Positions 1 to 9,778 of a DNA stretch of 64,000 bases are shown here, one piece after another. The notes under the pieces were generated by a model, which had not been told where the DNA came from, ran no database searches, and saw only the letters and a program-made list of their open reading frames with translations. This DNA is from Nematostella vectensis. Its lineage: Eukaryota > Cnidaria > Anthozoa > Actiniaria > Edwardsiidae. The position numbers and the translations under genes were made by a program. Where the stretch lies: assembly GCF_932526225.1 (NCBI RefSeq), contig NC_064041.1, positions 5,638,046 through 5,702,045 of the forward strand, read 5' to 3'. Position 1 is the first letter of the stretch. Every line of letters starts with the position of its first letter.

Positions 1-681
1 CAATCAAATATAATTGAGAACTTTGAATGGATTTCAATACATTCTGATCGTACCATTTCCCTACTGAAGACGACCTGTAGCAATTATTATTTTCTAACAA
101 CACAGGGATTATATATGCCCGTACAATCGTTCGATCGTGAGCGACCGCAATCTTTGATATATAAATATATCTGCTACATAACTGCTGCAATGAAAACTGG
201 TTCGTCCAAAGTTTGACCAGATCTTAACACTTTAACATTTAAGAAGTCAGAAATATTTAGTTTATACCATTTGTTTTGTATTCCAGCTTCAGGGTGAATT
301 GATAAGGAACCACAGGCTGGTAAGAGGTTGACTATAACAGAATGTGACAAGTTTTGACACTCAAGGCAAAAGCTGAGGGGGAGGGGGTTCTCCACCTATT
401 TGAAATAAGGTTGCACTCAGAGAGTCCATGTGTCGTGTGACCCTCAGTACGGTAGCATTCTTGTTCATGTTCCTCTAAACATTCACACAGTTTTTAAAAG
501 ACCATTTACACAGGGTGACTGCTTCGTAGAGGAACCACTGTAAAGATGACTGTTGCTCTTATTAGCATGTTTATGTTGTTTTTCCATTTCTTGTGTTGTT
601 TTAGCGTCTTGGGTTTTACAGTCAACACTCGGCAGACCAGGTAGATGCAAATGTTACATGAATTACTATTTATGAACTCAA
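1..681. other. intron of ABCF1, no recognised feature
   Basis: AT-rich sequence upstream of the first visible ABCF1 exon. A 73-codon minus-strand reading frame at 174-395 has no recognisable motif and is probably chance. I see nothing else here. Confidence 0.4.
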
Positions 682-957
682 GTAGCCTAGTATACGTCAG
701 CGTATGGAGGCCTCTCACCACAGGTAGCCCAGTTTATTAGCGCGTCAGCGTATGGGGCCTCTCACCACAGCTAGCCCAGTGTGTTAGCGCGTCTGTGTAT
801 TGGACCTCTCAACACAGGTGGCCCAGTTTATTAGCGCGTCAGCGTATGGTGCCTCTCACCACAGCTAGCCTAGTGTGTTAGCGCGTCTATGTATTGGGCC
901 TCTCACCACAGGTGACCCAGTGTGCTAGCGCGTCAGCATGAGGGCCTCTCACCTCTG
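682..957 (+). repeat. tandem array of a ~48-bp tRNA-half-like unit
   Basis: About five to six units with starts near 723, 771, 818, 865 and 912 each carry (G/C)TAGCCCAGTTTATTAGCGCG followed by a CCTCTCACCACAG end. The unit resembles the 5' half (A-box, D-arm and a CTC anticodon-like loop) of the tRNA-like SINE head seen at 23.92 kb. Alternating units differ at the same bases (ggtagccc / ctagccc), suggesting a higher-order 96-bp repeat. It lies in an ABCF1 intron. Confidence 0.75.
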
Positions 958-1222
958 CTGAAATGAGTTTAATTCCCGGTTGAAACATAGCCTATCCGAT
1001 AATATCGGATAGTATCTTTCTGTATCTCGGTCCTTAATTTTGCTTGTTGAAAATATGTCTGCTTATTAGAAGCTTTTGTTCCTCAGTTCAAGGATTGGCA
1101 ATTCTTAATCATGTTATAAGATTTAATGCATAAAAAGATTTTAAATGTAAGAGCTAAACTCTAAACCAAGTAGCTCTGTATTCAAATCATAATCATGATA
1201 TTTTATTATATATATTTTTCAG

Positions 1223-3040
1223 CTCAATCTAGAAGAATCTTCAGTAGAATACTTACAGGTAAAATGACAAGACTATTATCCACATTCAATTAAGTGCTTT
1301 TGTAACTAAGACACGAGGAGAGATAGAATACATTCTTGTTCTATTACAGTCTAAGTACAATCTGGACTACCAAAGTTCCAGGAAACATCTGGGTCGATTT
1401 GGTCTTGCCAGCCACGCCCATACCATCAGAATAAAAGACTTATCAGGTACAGAGTTGCCTTCTTACTGGGTATAACGCAAAAAAAAAAATGCGAAATATA
1501 TAATGCTAGATACACAACCTCAACGTAGGGAATGTTCTCATAGGCTTGGCACACCCCCTGAATTTCCCACCCCTGGAAGTGGCCAGAATACAGTCTCTGT
1601 ATGGAAAATCGGGTTCCTTCCCCTGAAAAACAACATTCAATGATCCCGGAACTTAGATCCATACTCTCTTCCCTAACATCAATTTCCTCTATGCGGTTAT
1701 GGATAGGAGTATAATTGCCATTTTTGTAGTTACGTAATGGTTAGTAATGCTAATGTCAGTGATCATGAATGTGTATTTTGTCAGAGATAATAACCAGTCT
1801 TTCGTATCGACAGGTGGCCAGAAGTCTCGTGTTGCGTTTGCAGATATGGCGCTTAGTAACCCGGATGTCGTAATTTTGGTATGGCTCACTAGACTAATAG
1901 TTTCAGCTTCAGTTTATTTGTTCGCCAAAAAAGTTTTATATCCACATGTCCATAAAAAAAGAAATGACAAGGCGGGGAGCTCACAGAGAAAACCATAAGG
2001 ACTTATGCGAGCCATGAGCTCCCCGAAAGTATATATCATGATATGGGACTGGTGAAATATATCAACACAAGTTTGAAGTGGTATGCATAACGCCTCTGTG
2101 AAAACATTGTAGTCTTGCTGACGTTCCGAGCATCAGCCTTTAGATTAACTACTATCCAGCCTTGTGTGTATTTATTTCCCTGGTTCCACCAAGCTACGCA
2201 GACCACCAGTTTTTCTAGTATAGCTTGTCTGTTGTCTTTTTAGTCACACTGAGATAGTAGCACACTTTTAGGGGGAAGGGGAATACATACCTAGACCTTA
2301 GCAAAGCAGGATCAATGGGTAATGTAAATTCATATCCGCGAGAGCTACTATGATTCAGTGGTGCTTTGCTTCTCAATCCAGTGGACCCAAGTTCAATTCC
2401 AGGTCTGGTCATCTTGCCATTTTTTTTCATGGGTGTGAAAACCCGGCTCTACATTGGATAATGTAAATCCTCTTATGGGATTAAACGTGGTGGTCCTTTA
2501 CCCCATACACATTGCATTATCTGTATACAGTAATGGAACGTTAAAAACACTGGAGACCCTGGTCTATTATACCATATCTGATTCTTTGTAGGATGAGCCG
2601 ACCAACAACTTGGACATAGAATCAATAGACGCCCTCGCCGCTGCTATTAATGAGTTCACAGGAGGTTAGACAAAAAGATAATTTCCCCTTTTTCTGTTTG
2701 TCACATATCTTGCCCTTTAAGCCTGTTAATCCTGGGCATAACCAGAATTTTTGACAATCACTCAAAATCAAATAAAACATACCGAAATACTCCCGAATGA
2801 AATTAGCAACAATTGGGTTGCTAGATTAAGCTGAAAAAGCTGTTCCCTGATCACTGGTCTCCCTGTGTTCTAGGGGTCATACTAGTGAGCCACGATGCTC
2901 GCCTTATCCTGGAGACTGAGTGCCAGCTCTGGGTGGTGGAGAACAAGGAAATAAATGAGGTCGAGGGAGACTTCGACGATTACCGACAGGAGATACTCGA
3001 CAAACTAGGTGAAGAGATGGTTGGCAAGTCACACCGCTGA
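1223..3040 (+). CDS. ABCF1: ABCF1 C-terminal part (second ABC ATPase domain), 5' end outside window
   Basis: Five exons join in frame: 1223-1258, 1350-1446, 1814-1878, 2592-2664 and 2874-3040 (stop TGA 3038-3040). The product is the end of the second nucleotide-binding domain of a soluble ABC-F ATPase. The family binds ribosomes/eIF2 and acts in translation initiation in the cytoplasm; it has no membrane part. Visible motifs are a LGRFGL-SHAHT segment before the signature, the signature LSGGQKSR (split by an intron after LSG), Walker [13 protein letters not shown] (split after VVIL), the H-loop LVSHDARL, and a tail ending [11 protein letters not shown]. Order and wording match animal ABCF1 rather than ABCF2/3. 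All junctions are GT/AG and phases agree (0,1,0,1). No earlier ABCF1 exon was found in bases 1-1222, so that intron is longer than 1.2 kb. Walker A lies upstream of the window. Confidence 0.93.
2325..2555 (+). mobile_element. tRNA-derived SINE-like element
   Basis: A tRNA-like head runs from about 2338 (GAGCTACTATGATTCAGTGG, A-box-like) to the B-box-like AGTTCAATTCCAGG near 2390-2403. A body follows with AAACCCGGCTCTACATTGG and a T-rich stretch. The arrangement parallels the clearer SINE at 23.92-24.24 kb. It sits in the last-but-one visible ABCF1 intron. No target duplication was identified. Confidence 0.5.
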
Positions 3041-3312
3041 ACATGCGGGGCTCTACCAACAGGGCAGCAACGAAGTGACTTAGGTATCTCCTACAGGAAA
3101 TTACGTCATCAAGACAGACAGGCAATCGATAAAGCAATAAGCATCTCGGAGAAGATGGCTTCTTCATCCGCCTTACAATGGATTATCTCGAGAATGGACG
3201 TCCCGACTTGAAATAAGTAATACTTTACAATTCTATGAGGCTTTGAAATGGCGCTGGATTAGTCGCTAACATTCCTGACTCAAGGTCAGTGCACGCCCAG
3301 GCTCCTATAAGA
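3041..3312. other. ABCF1 3' untranslated region / intergenic
   Basis: Sequence after the ABCF1 stop. No canonical AATAAA was noticed in the first 200 bases; AATAAG occurs near 3136 and 3210. Nothing else is recognised. Confidence 0.35.
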
Positions 3313-3416
3313 TGACGTCAATAACACTGACGTCGTATCTGACGTCAAGGTGGCGACCTCATGAGCTGAAAACATTGACATTATAATTGATGGAATGCGT
3401 AAAAGCGAGTATAAAA
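3313..3416 (+). promoter_or_regulatory. three CRE-type sites and a TATA box
   Basis: TGACGTCA at 3313-3320, TGACGTCG at 3328-3335 and TGACGTCA at 3340-3347 are spaced 15 and 12 bp apart. TATAAAA follows at 3410-3416. This is the layout of a CREB/ATF-driven promoter firing rightward. An ATG at 3452 opens a leucine-rich leader of about 27 codons that runs into a GTAAGG donor-like site at 3532, and AATAAA occurs at about 4029. No conserved protein is recognised downstream, so the promoter call rests on motif clustering alone. Confidence 0.4.
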
Positions 3417-4090
3417 TCTGCAATCTTAAGTAAACACTGCTCTCATTGCAAATGTTATTATTGTTGTGTTTATTACCCGCTCTCCGTTCCGTTATCGCGA
3501 CTTTTTTAATTCGGCTCTCCTTATCTAGCCTGTAAGGTGACGGTTTTGTTGGATGTAGTTTCCGATGATTTCTGACCGAGGAAAAGCGTGTTGTTTTGGT
3601 GCCTAGTCCATGTTCGCTATTTGATCGCTCGAGACTTGGACGAGGTAGCAAATACTTCTTAGAGGACACTTCTTACCTTTACATACCCATACCCAAGCCC
3701 TTACCAGGTCCAATCCTTTCATTGTACCCAGGGAAAAAGGCACGCGCAAAATTGGATCAATCAGACCGTCTCGTTGCAAAACAATTTCTATATACATAGA
3801 TGTTTGGACTTAAAACGCAACCTACCTCCCCCCCCCCCCCCCCCCCTCATCAACCTGCCTCGGGTGTTATAGATGTTAGAACTGATTCTTACCAAGGGCA
3901 AATATGATAAAAAAGGTTGTATCTTCTCTATGTTCTTTTCTCTGTATATATGTATTTTTGAGAATTTGAATGGCTCATGATTTTAAATTTATTGGCTTCA
4001 CACTAATTTAAAAGTTATACGCGGAACCAATAAAGTAATCTGTCTGCCTGTCTGATGTTACAGTTTTCTGTTGAATATTTTCATTCGAAC
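3417..4090. other. region without recognised gene; poly-C tract
   Basis: Holds the short leader-like frame at 3452, a 67-codon plus frame at 3596-3799 with no known motif, a run of about 19 C near 3828-3846, and AATAAA at about 4029. It could be one short transcription unit, or nothing. Confidence 0.3.
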
Positions 4091-4094
4091 TTAG

Positions 4095-4912
4095 GGAGTT
4101 TTCATTAAGTACACCGAGGAGGGGGGAGGAGATATTAAGGGGGGGGGACTCCGAAAATAAAAGTTTCTCTAAAGGGGGGGGGGGGGGGGGGCTTGGATTT
4201 TTAGGAGCCGAACTTTCAGCTTTAATATTTTACTTATATGATCTAGTTTGTAGCACAAATACAGATTGATTATTCAGCCAAATAACCAATGGTTAATACT
4301 TTTGTGTTTATAAACCATCGTATTCAGTGTACAGTTATGTTTGTTGCCATTTGTATGTTTGTGAAAAGTTTGGCTCTTTCATCACAAAATTTGGGGCATC
4401 TTGTCAGGAAATAAACCTCATCCTCTACCTCACCGGTAGCGCAAATAGGGCATATCCTCTCATTTGCTCTTTTGTAAGGTTTTCGATAACGCGCAGCTTC
4501 GATTTCGAGCTTATGATTGCTAATTCGCAGTTTTGTCAGCGCGATTCTGTGGTTTGTATTGGTGACCTGGCTGATATATGTTTCAAATTCGTATGTTGTT
4601 TTGAATATTCTATAGGTTCTAAGTTTGTTTTGTTGGTTGGATTCTTTTCTTATGTCATCATGTATGTCGCCGAACCATGTCTGTAACTCAACGTCTTGTA
4701 TTCTTTGTTTTATTAACTTTTCAATTGCATTAAAATCATCAGTTATTAGATTTTGGCATTCTCATATATCACCCAGCCCATTTCGATTGAGCCAGTCTTT
4801 TATTTTATAACTCCAGAAGGCTTTCCCAGTTGTATGCAGTTTTCGAAAGTTCGAAAGTATCAAAGTATACCCCCCCCCCCCCCCCCCCTCGGTGTATTTA
4901 ATGAACACTCCC
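4095..4912 (-). mobile_element. non-LTR retrotransposon C-terminal remnant inside inverted-repeat ends
   Basis: Minus-strand frame within about 4330-4690 reads KLRISNHKLEIEAARYRK, then ICPIC, then VEDEVYFLTRCPKF. This is the cysteine-rich tail found after the reverse transcriptase of many invertebrate LINE-like elements. No RT core is present. The stretch is flanked by inverted ends (GTTTTCATTAAGTACACCGAGG near 4098; CCTCGGTGTATTTAATGAAC near 4888), each next to a G or C homopolymer. The inverted ends may belong to a separate foldback element that captured or was inserted by the LINE remnant. Confidence 0.6.
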
Positions 4913-5071
4913 TTATTATATTAAGCTTACAATAACATACGAAAACTTCAAGGACCTAATCGAGCAATCGGGCGCAAACACATTACAACAACTATCAACT
5001 ATCAGCCAACACATCACAACTAAACTATCCTAACGCCCATGGTCAAACAATATGGCCATCATGACGTCATG

Positions 5072-5110
5072 TCATGGATGTCATGCCATATACCTTCATT
5101 TGCATATAAG
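5072..5110 (+). promoter_or_regulatory. CRE plus TATA-like motif upstream of the MEGF9-like gene
   Basis: A perfect TGACGTCA at 5072-5079 is followed by CATATAAGG near 5103, about 220 bp before the ATG at 5324. This is consistent with a core promoter. A donor/acceptor pair in the leader cannot be excluded. Confidence 0.35.
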
Positions 5111-5323
5111 GCGCGCGAGGTCGCCCAGTCTTGTTGTCGATCGACAATTTAGTAAATGCATTAATGTATGTCAAAGGGTTTCATATTTCACCACTATTTC
5201 CAAGACGGATCGCGGTAGAAGTGCAATGCTGGATAATCCGTGCCCTCATTTAACCTATGACTTGGAGTTTTTGTCGGCTTATCTTGTCAATGTTTTAGAA
5301 TCGAGTTTTGTGTTCGTCAAATC

Positions 5324-6617
5324 ATGTCGGAGGAACTGCGAGCGTTCGTTGCTCTTATTGTTGTCTTTGTGATCGTCACCAATTCATTTGCAAAGCAAAG
5401 CGGTAAGCCTGAATAAACCGTAATCTTCATTAGTGGTGCGGGTAGATCATGCTGTTTAAAGATGTGAGTCGTGCAGGATTTCTTTTTGGCTAGAACGATC
5501 GATAAACTGAACATGTTATAGCCGGGAATTTCAAAATCAGCTGAAATGGCAAAATTGTATCGCGTGCTTATTTTATTTATTCAAGTGATTATATTGCTGC
5601 CGCTATTATAGCTTCCGGATTTGCGGCTAGTTATTGTTTGATGATAGCTTGTATGCTGTTTTTAGGGGATAATTTAACATTTCACTCCATCTTTTCAGTA
5701 AAAAAGGCCCTATTAGATTTTTGTAGGCGGAAGGTATGCTTTTGCATACTCCATTTAATTGGAAAACTTTCATTTTTGTCTGTGGCTATAACAATCCTAA
5801 CAAATTCTTCATACTGAAAAAAAACGTTAAAAGTTATCAAATAATTTCAACATATAATTTATCAAAAAATTTTCCTCAGAATGTAACAACACAAATAAAG
5901 GAAAATACTGCAAGTGTACCCAATGCTCCAAGACTGGTTCCACAGGTGTGTGTACATATCCTAACCCTGTTGATGCCTCTTCTGTGCGGTGTGTCTGCAA
6001 AACTGGCTATATAGGAAGCTTGTGTGATGAATGTGCAAATGGCTACTACCGCTCAGGGAATACGACGGGGCAGTACATCATATGCCTTATGTGCAATTGC
6101 AGCGGGAACCTTGACTTGACCAAGCCCAATAGCTGCGATGCAGTTACTGGGAAATGCTATAAGTGCTTACCAAATGTAACAGGGGAGCATTGTGAGAAAT
6201 GCCTTTTTCCAAGCAACTGTACTAGGCCAACAGACAATAGCCACTCTGGGACCCTTGCAGGTAAAATCTTTCTGATAATCACAGCTTTGTACTTAAAACA
6301 TCCTTCCTACAAACAGGCCCGTACCCAAGGGGGGTGCAAACCCCCCCCCCCTCCCCCCCACACACACAATGGCCAAAAGTCCACTTTTGGTTCTCAATAG
6401 ACATGCTATTTGTATACAAAACTAAAAATCATAAGCTAGGCCACTCTGGTATGTAGCCAAATCCGATACAATAAATTTCCCATGTAGATACTGCAAAGGC
6501 AAGGCTGCCTTGGTGGTTAGATTTTTATCAGAGAACTCCTTCCCCTCCCCCCCTCCCGGAAAAATTAGGTCCACTTTTTCAGATTTGGCACCCCCCCCAA
6601 GAAAAATCCTGGGTGCA

Positions 6618-6654
<37 letters not shown>

Positions 6655-7088
6655 AGACCATAAAAACTGGTAAGCAAGAAGACTTTTTAAATTGCTGCCA
6701 AAGTAAAAAAACTTTCTCTTAATTTTTAACTTCTGTGTTTTCAGCAAAGCATTATAAGCTGAGGGACACAACTATCATTGTCGTGTGTGCTATATTAGCA
6801 TTTATCTGCATCATTGCCATAGCAGCCCTTATCTACAGACACCACAAGCGTCAGAAATTCAAAGGGCGTCTTCCTAAACTACTGTGGACTGCTGAAATCT
6901 CAAACCGCAATTTTGATGACTTGGACTTTTCATTGCTTGACCCTGTGAGTGACACGCCCTTTGTGTATCGCAATGACACAAGCGAGTTTGAGGAAGCGCT
7001 GATGGGAGAGGAGAAGGCACAGCTACAAATGGATACACACGAGGATGAAGACACATTGCTGGAGAACTACCATCCGGCAGAGCTTTGA
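5324..7088 (+). CDS. type I membrane protein with laminin-EGF module, MEGF9-like
   Basis: Exons 5324-5402, 5880-6260 and 6745-7088 join in phase 1 to give about 267 aa, ending in TGA. Exon 1 is a signal peptide (MSEELRAFVALIVVFVIV, cleavage near SFA). Exon 2 is cysteine-rich with CVCKTGYIGSLCDEC and CNCSGNL...GKCYKCLPNVTGEHCEKC, laminin-type EGF spacing with several N-glycosylation sites (NCS, NVT, NCT). Exon 3 has a single membrane span (about residues 162-184, IIVVCAILAFICIIAIAALI), a basic stop-transfer YRHHKRQKFKGRLP, then a cytoplasmic tail with WTAEISNRNFDD and acidic clusters. The span, basic stop and W-T-x-E-(I/L) tail resemble vertebrate MEGF9 but with far fewer EGF modules. Function in the family is unclear, probably neural/adhesion. 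MEGF9 orthology is inferred; gene structure is well supported. Confidence 0.75.
6315..6632. mobile_element. CAGGCCCGTA-type short TIR element, copy 1
   Basis: Begins CAGGCCCGTACCCAAGG, runs through a C-rich stretch, then GTCCACTTTTGG, TGCTATTTGTA and TTTTTATCAGAGAACTCC, and ends near a CCTGGGT before an A-run. It shares this order with copies at 10.70-11.06 kb and 45.79-46.11 kb. No coding capacity; a non-autonomous DNA element. It lies in intron 2 of the MEGF9-like gene. A poly-A run of about 33 follows it. Confidence 0.65.
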
Positions 7089-7600
7089 TGAATGTAAGGA
7101 AAAGCAGGGGGAAGGTGTGGTAAAGGTTTGGTTTCAATAACTGTCAGGGGGAATAACATACTTGAGAGGGAAAAGTGCACTATTTCAAGGCTACCAGCTG
7201 TCAAAGCTTTGTTAAATCTAAGGGGAGGAAGGGAAGGTTAGGTATATTAGGGCTTAATCCATCAACTCTAAGAAAGGGGGGGGGGGGGACAAAAGCAGGT
7301 AAAAAACACAAGTTAAAGACAATCACCTGGCATAGCTTTGATCTTAGGGAATACCAGTGGATTCTAGGTCTATCAGGGTGTTGTCAATTAACTCTAGTAG
7401 GAAAGACACAGATGGGTATAAAAACACATTACTTTAAGACTACCAGCAGGGGACTAGGACCATTAAGGGAGGGAAATGTTACTACCAGCTATCATAGCTT
7501 TACTGTAAGGAGGAAAAGGGGAGCCATTCGGGTAGGTCCAAAAAGAGAGGGAGTGGGGCTTGATGTTTATAAAAGTCAGAGGTGTAGTGCCATGTCTGTC
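7065..7600 (+). repeat. degenerate tandem array including the MEGF9-like stop-codon exon end
   Basis: The end of the coding exon (CTACCATCCGGCAGAGCTTTG at about 7068, then ATGAATGTAAGG) recurs in diverged form near 7190 (CTACCAGCTGTCAAAGCTTTG, then TTAAATCTAAGG), 7326 (CACCTGGCATAGCTTTGATC) and 7482 (CTACCAGCTATCATAGCTTT, then ACTGTAAGG). Period is about 125-155 bp. The 158-codon frame at 7175-7651 is a by-product of this array. Confidence 0.5.
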
Positions 7601-9387
7601 ATGGTAGTCCAATGCCCCTTTAAATACTCCCTTGAGCAGGTTCCATTTTAACCTTAGTACTTTTTTATATTATATACCAAGTATGAACAACTTCTACCCC
7701 TGAATATTGTAGCCTACAAAAAGCCACTGACTCGCAAAACAGCATTTTTTGGTTATCAGTGGCTACAAGTAGGCTACACACATAGAACCACCATATTATA
7801 ACTGTCCTGATTAACAAGTTGTTCTTATTATTAGTGAAACAAATAATTTGAATATGAGCTTTCATTCATTAGGACTGCTTTTAATAATGAGGTGTAATTA
7901 TTAATATGGCATCCTTTAAAGCTACACTTTATTATGTATCAGAAAAGCCATTTTGTATTTATTATCTAATGCAGACTAAATTATCTGCACTTTTTATTTA
8001 TGATTAATTATATATATCTTTATCTTATTTTGAGATGGGAAATATATTACACAAGAGGTTAAAACCGTTTATTAAGGACAACAGGTCAAACAGACAACCT
8101 AGATGTCTAGACTAGTTAATGTCAAAATTCTTCTGATTTGCCAAATAACAAGATTTTGGAGCTCACGTTTCAACAGGTTGTGCTGTTAAAATTTCTAGAC
8201 TGTGGATTCAACTTGTCTGATACTGTAGTTCTTAGTTTGAATATTGAAGTATCATATCTTTTTGTAGGATATCAATCACACTAGATTATTGTATGCTTTT
8301 TAGCATTTAAATAGAGCCGTTTGTACTGTAGGATGGGTCAAATTTCACAGCAACTGAATTGGATTAAACTAACTATAAATACATTTTATTTGCATTTATC
8401 TTTTGAGGCATAAGTTGGATCCAGAGCCTTCAGTCATGGATGTTTGTGCTTTTTGATAGGAGTTCTTTTTAGCATCTTGGCTCTGTTTTAAGAGCTAGTG
8501 TAATGGGTAATGATAAATTTGTTTATTTAATGAATAATGGGAATAAGTAGCTGTGAAGGTTACTCGGATGCAGGCATGCTTTAAAAACAAATTCAGAAAT
8601 TCAGATGTCGGTGCTGTAACAGGCCTCAAAATATTCTTTTTTTTTTTGGGGGGGGGGGGGCAATACAGAAACATTAAGAAAATGTTGGGGGCACAGTTGC
8701 AGTTAGTTTCTCTGTGTTTTTTTTTATCAAGTTAATATCACATTTTGAATATAAAACAACAATCATTAATAAGTATTGTATATATTTTTCTCTCATCTGA
8801 AGAAAAGTTACAATAAGTGATTGTGATTTTTTTAATAAAGATATTTTTTATGTTGCACAAGTGTGATGTATGTAGCACGTAAATGTTAATGAATCAATTC
8901 TCCAGATTTCGAATACTATTTGTATCTACGTTGTTCCACATTTTGACACCACATTTTGCTACCGTCACCAATAAGTCTTTTGGCACTAGGAAATAAAAAA
9001 GCTTGTGCGGAATACAGCAAAAGGTAAAAAAAACCTGTATATGTGTGAGAGAATTTCTTTTTTCCATCTGTCTAATATACAGCCAATCACAAACAACTGC
9101 AGTTCCCTCCTTTTTCAAGCGATTTATTTGAATGCACATTTCAACAAAACGTTTCCAAAAATTGATTATTCAATTCTTTATTGATGTGAGAAAAAGACGA
9201 TGTGTATGATGACTACAGTGCACGTTGATTCTTCTGGCACTAAAGCTGGTAATAGCATACAGGAAGTGTTTCTTTTTAAAAGGGCAGTACTCTGGTTTTC
9301 GCTTCATACTGTCGTTGTTTTATCCGAAGCTTGTCATCACATCGAATTTCCTTGTTCTGTACTTGGTAACGGTAGACGGTATACCCT
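7601..9387. other. 3' region of the MEGF9-like gene and intergenic
   Basis: AT-rich, with AATAAA at 8834-8839 as a possible plus-strand polyadenylation signal and a poly-T/poly-G run near 8637-8661. No gene recognised. The ACTR5 3' end approaches from the right. Confidence 0.4.
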
Positions 9388-9692
9388 TCTTTTTTTTATA
9401 AGAACGTCTGATTTTCAGTTGAGACTGGGCCGTTCTTATTTTTGGGACATTTTAAGGCAGAATATATTTTTAACGATGTTCTAAAATTTTAGTGTATATA
9501 AGAATATAATACCCAATGAATTATTAGGAAGAGTATTACACTAATCATCAATGAGCACAATTTGATTCTGCATTTTAGAACGCATCAGGATTAAAACAAG
9601 AAAAACATTCTGCTATCTGAGCCTCGGCATATTCTTAGCATGTTCTTAATATTTGGTGAAATCTCAGGCTGGACGTTCTTATAAAAAAAGAG
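9388..9692. mobile_element. short TIR element (TATAAGAACGTC ends)
   Basis: CTTTTTTTTATAAGAACGTC near 9388 faces GACGTTCTTATAAAAAAAG at 9673-9691 as inverted ends around about 270 bp without coding potential. A partial relative lies at 42249-42425 in the opposite orientation, sharing GCCGAGGCTCAG, CCTGATGCGTT and TAGTGTAAT motifs in the same order. A further scrap is at 46403-46440. Non-autonomous DNA transposon. Confidence 0.65.
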
Positions 9693-9778
9693 TATGTCGT
9701 ATATACATGGTTGACAAAAGGTGACCTCAGCGCTCCTCGCAATTGTCATACACTTGTCATATGATGTGTACCTTGTCG

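Noticed and set aside
174-395. 73-codon minus-strand frame near the left edge
   Set aside because: No recognisable domain, no splice partners, opposite strand to the ABCF1 intron it lies in.
7175-7651. 158-codon plus frame after the MEGF9-like gene
   Set aside because: Lies on a degenerate tandem array in the 3' region, low complexity, no motif.
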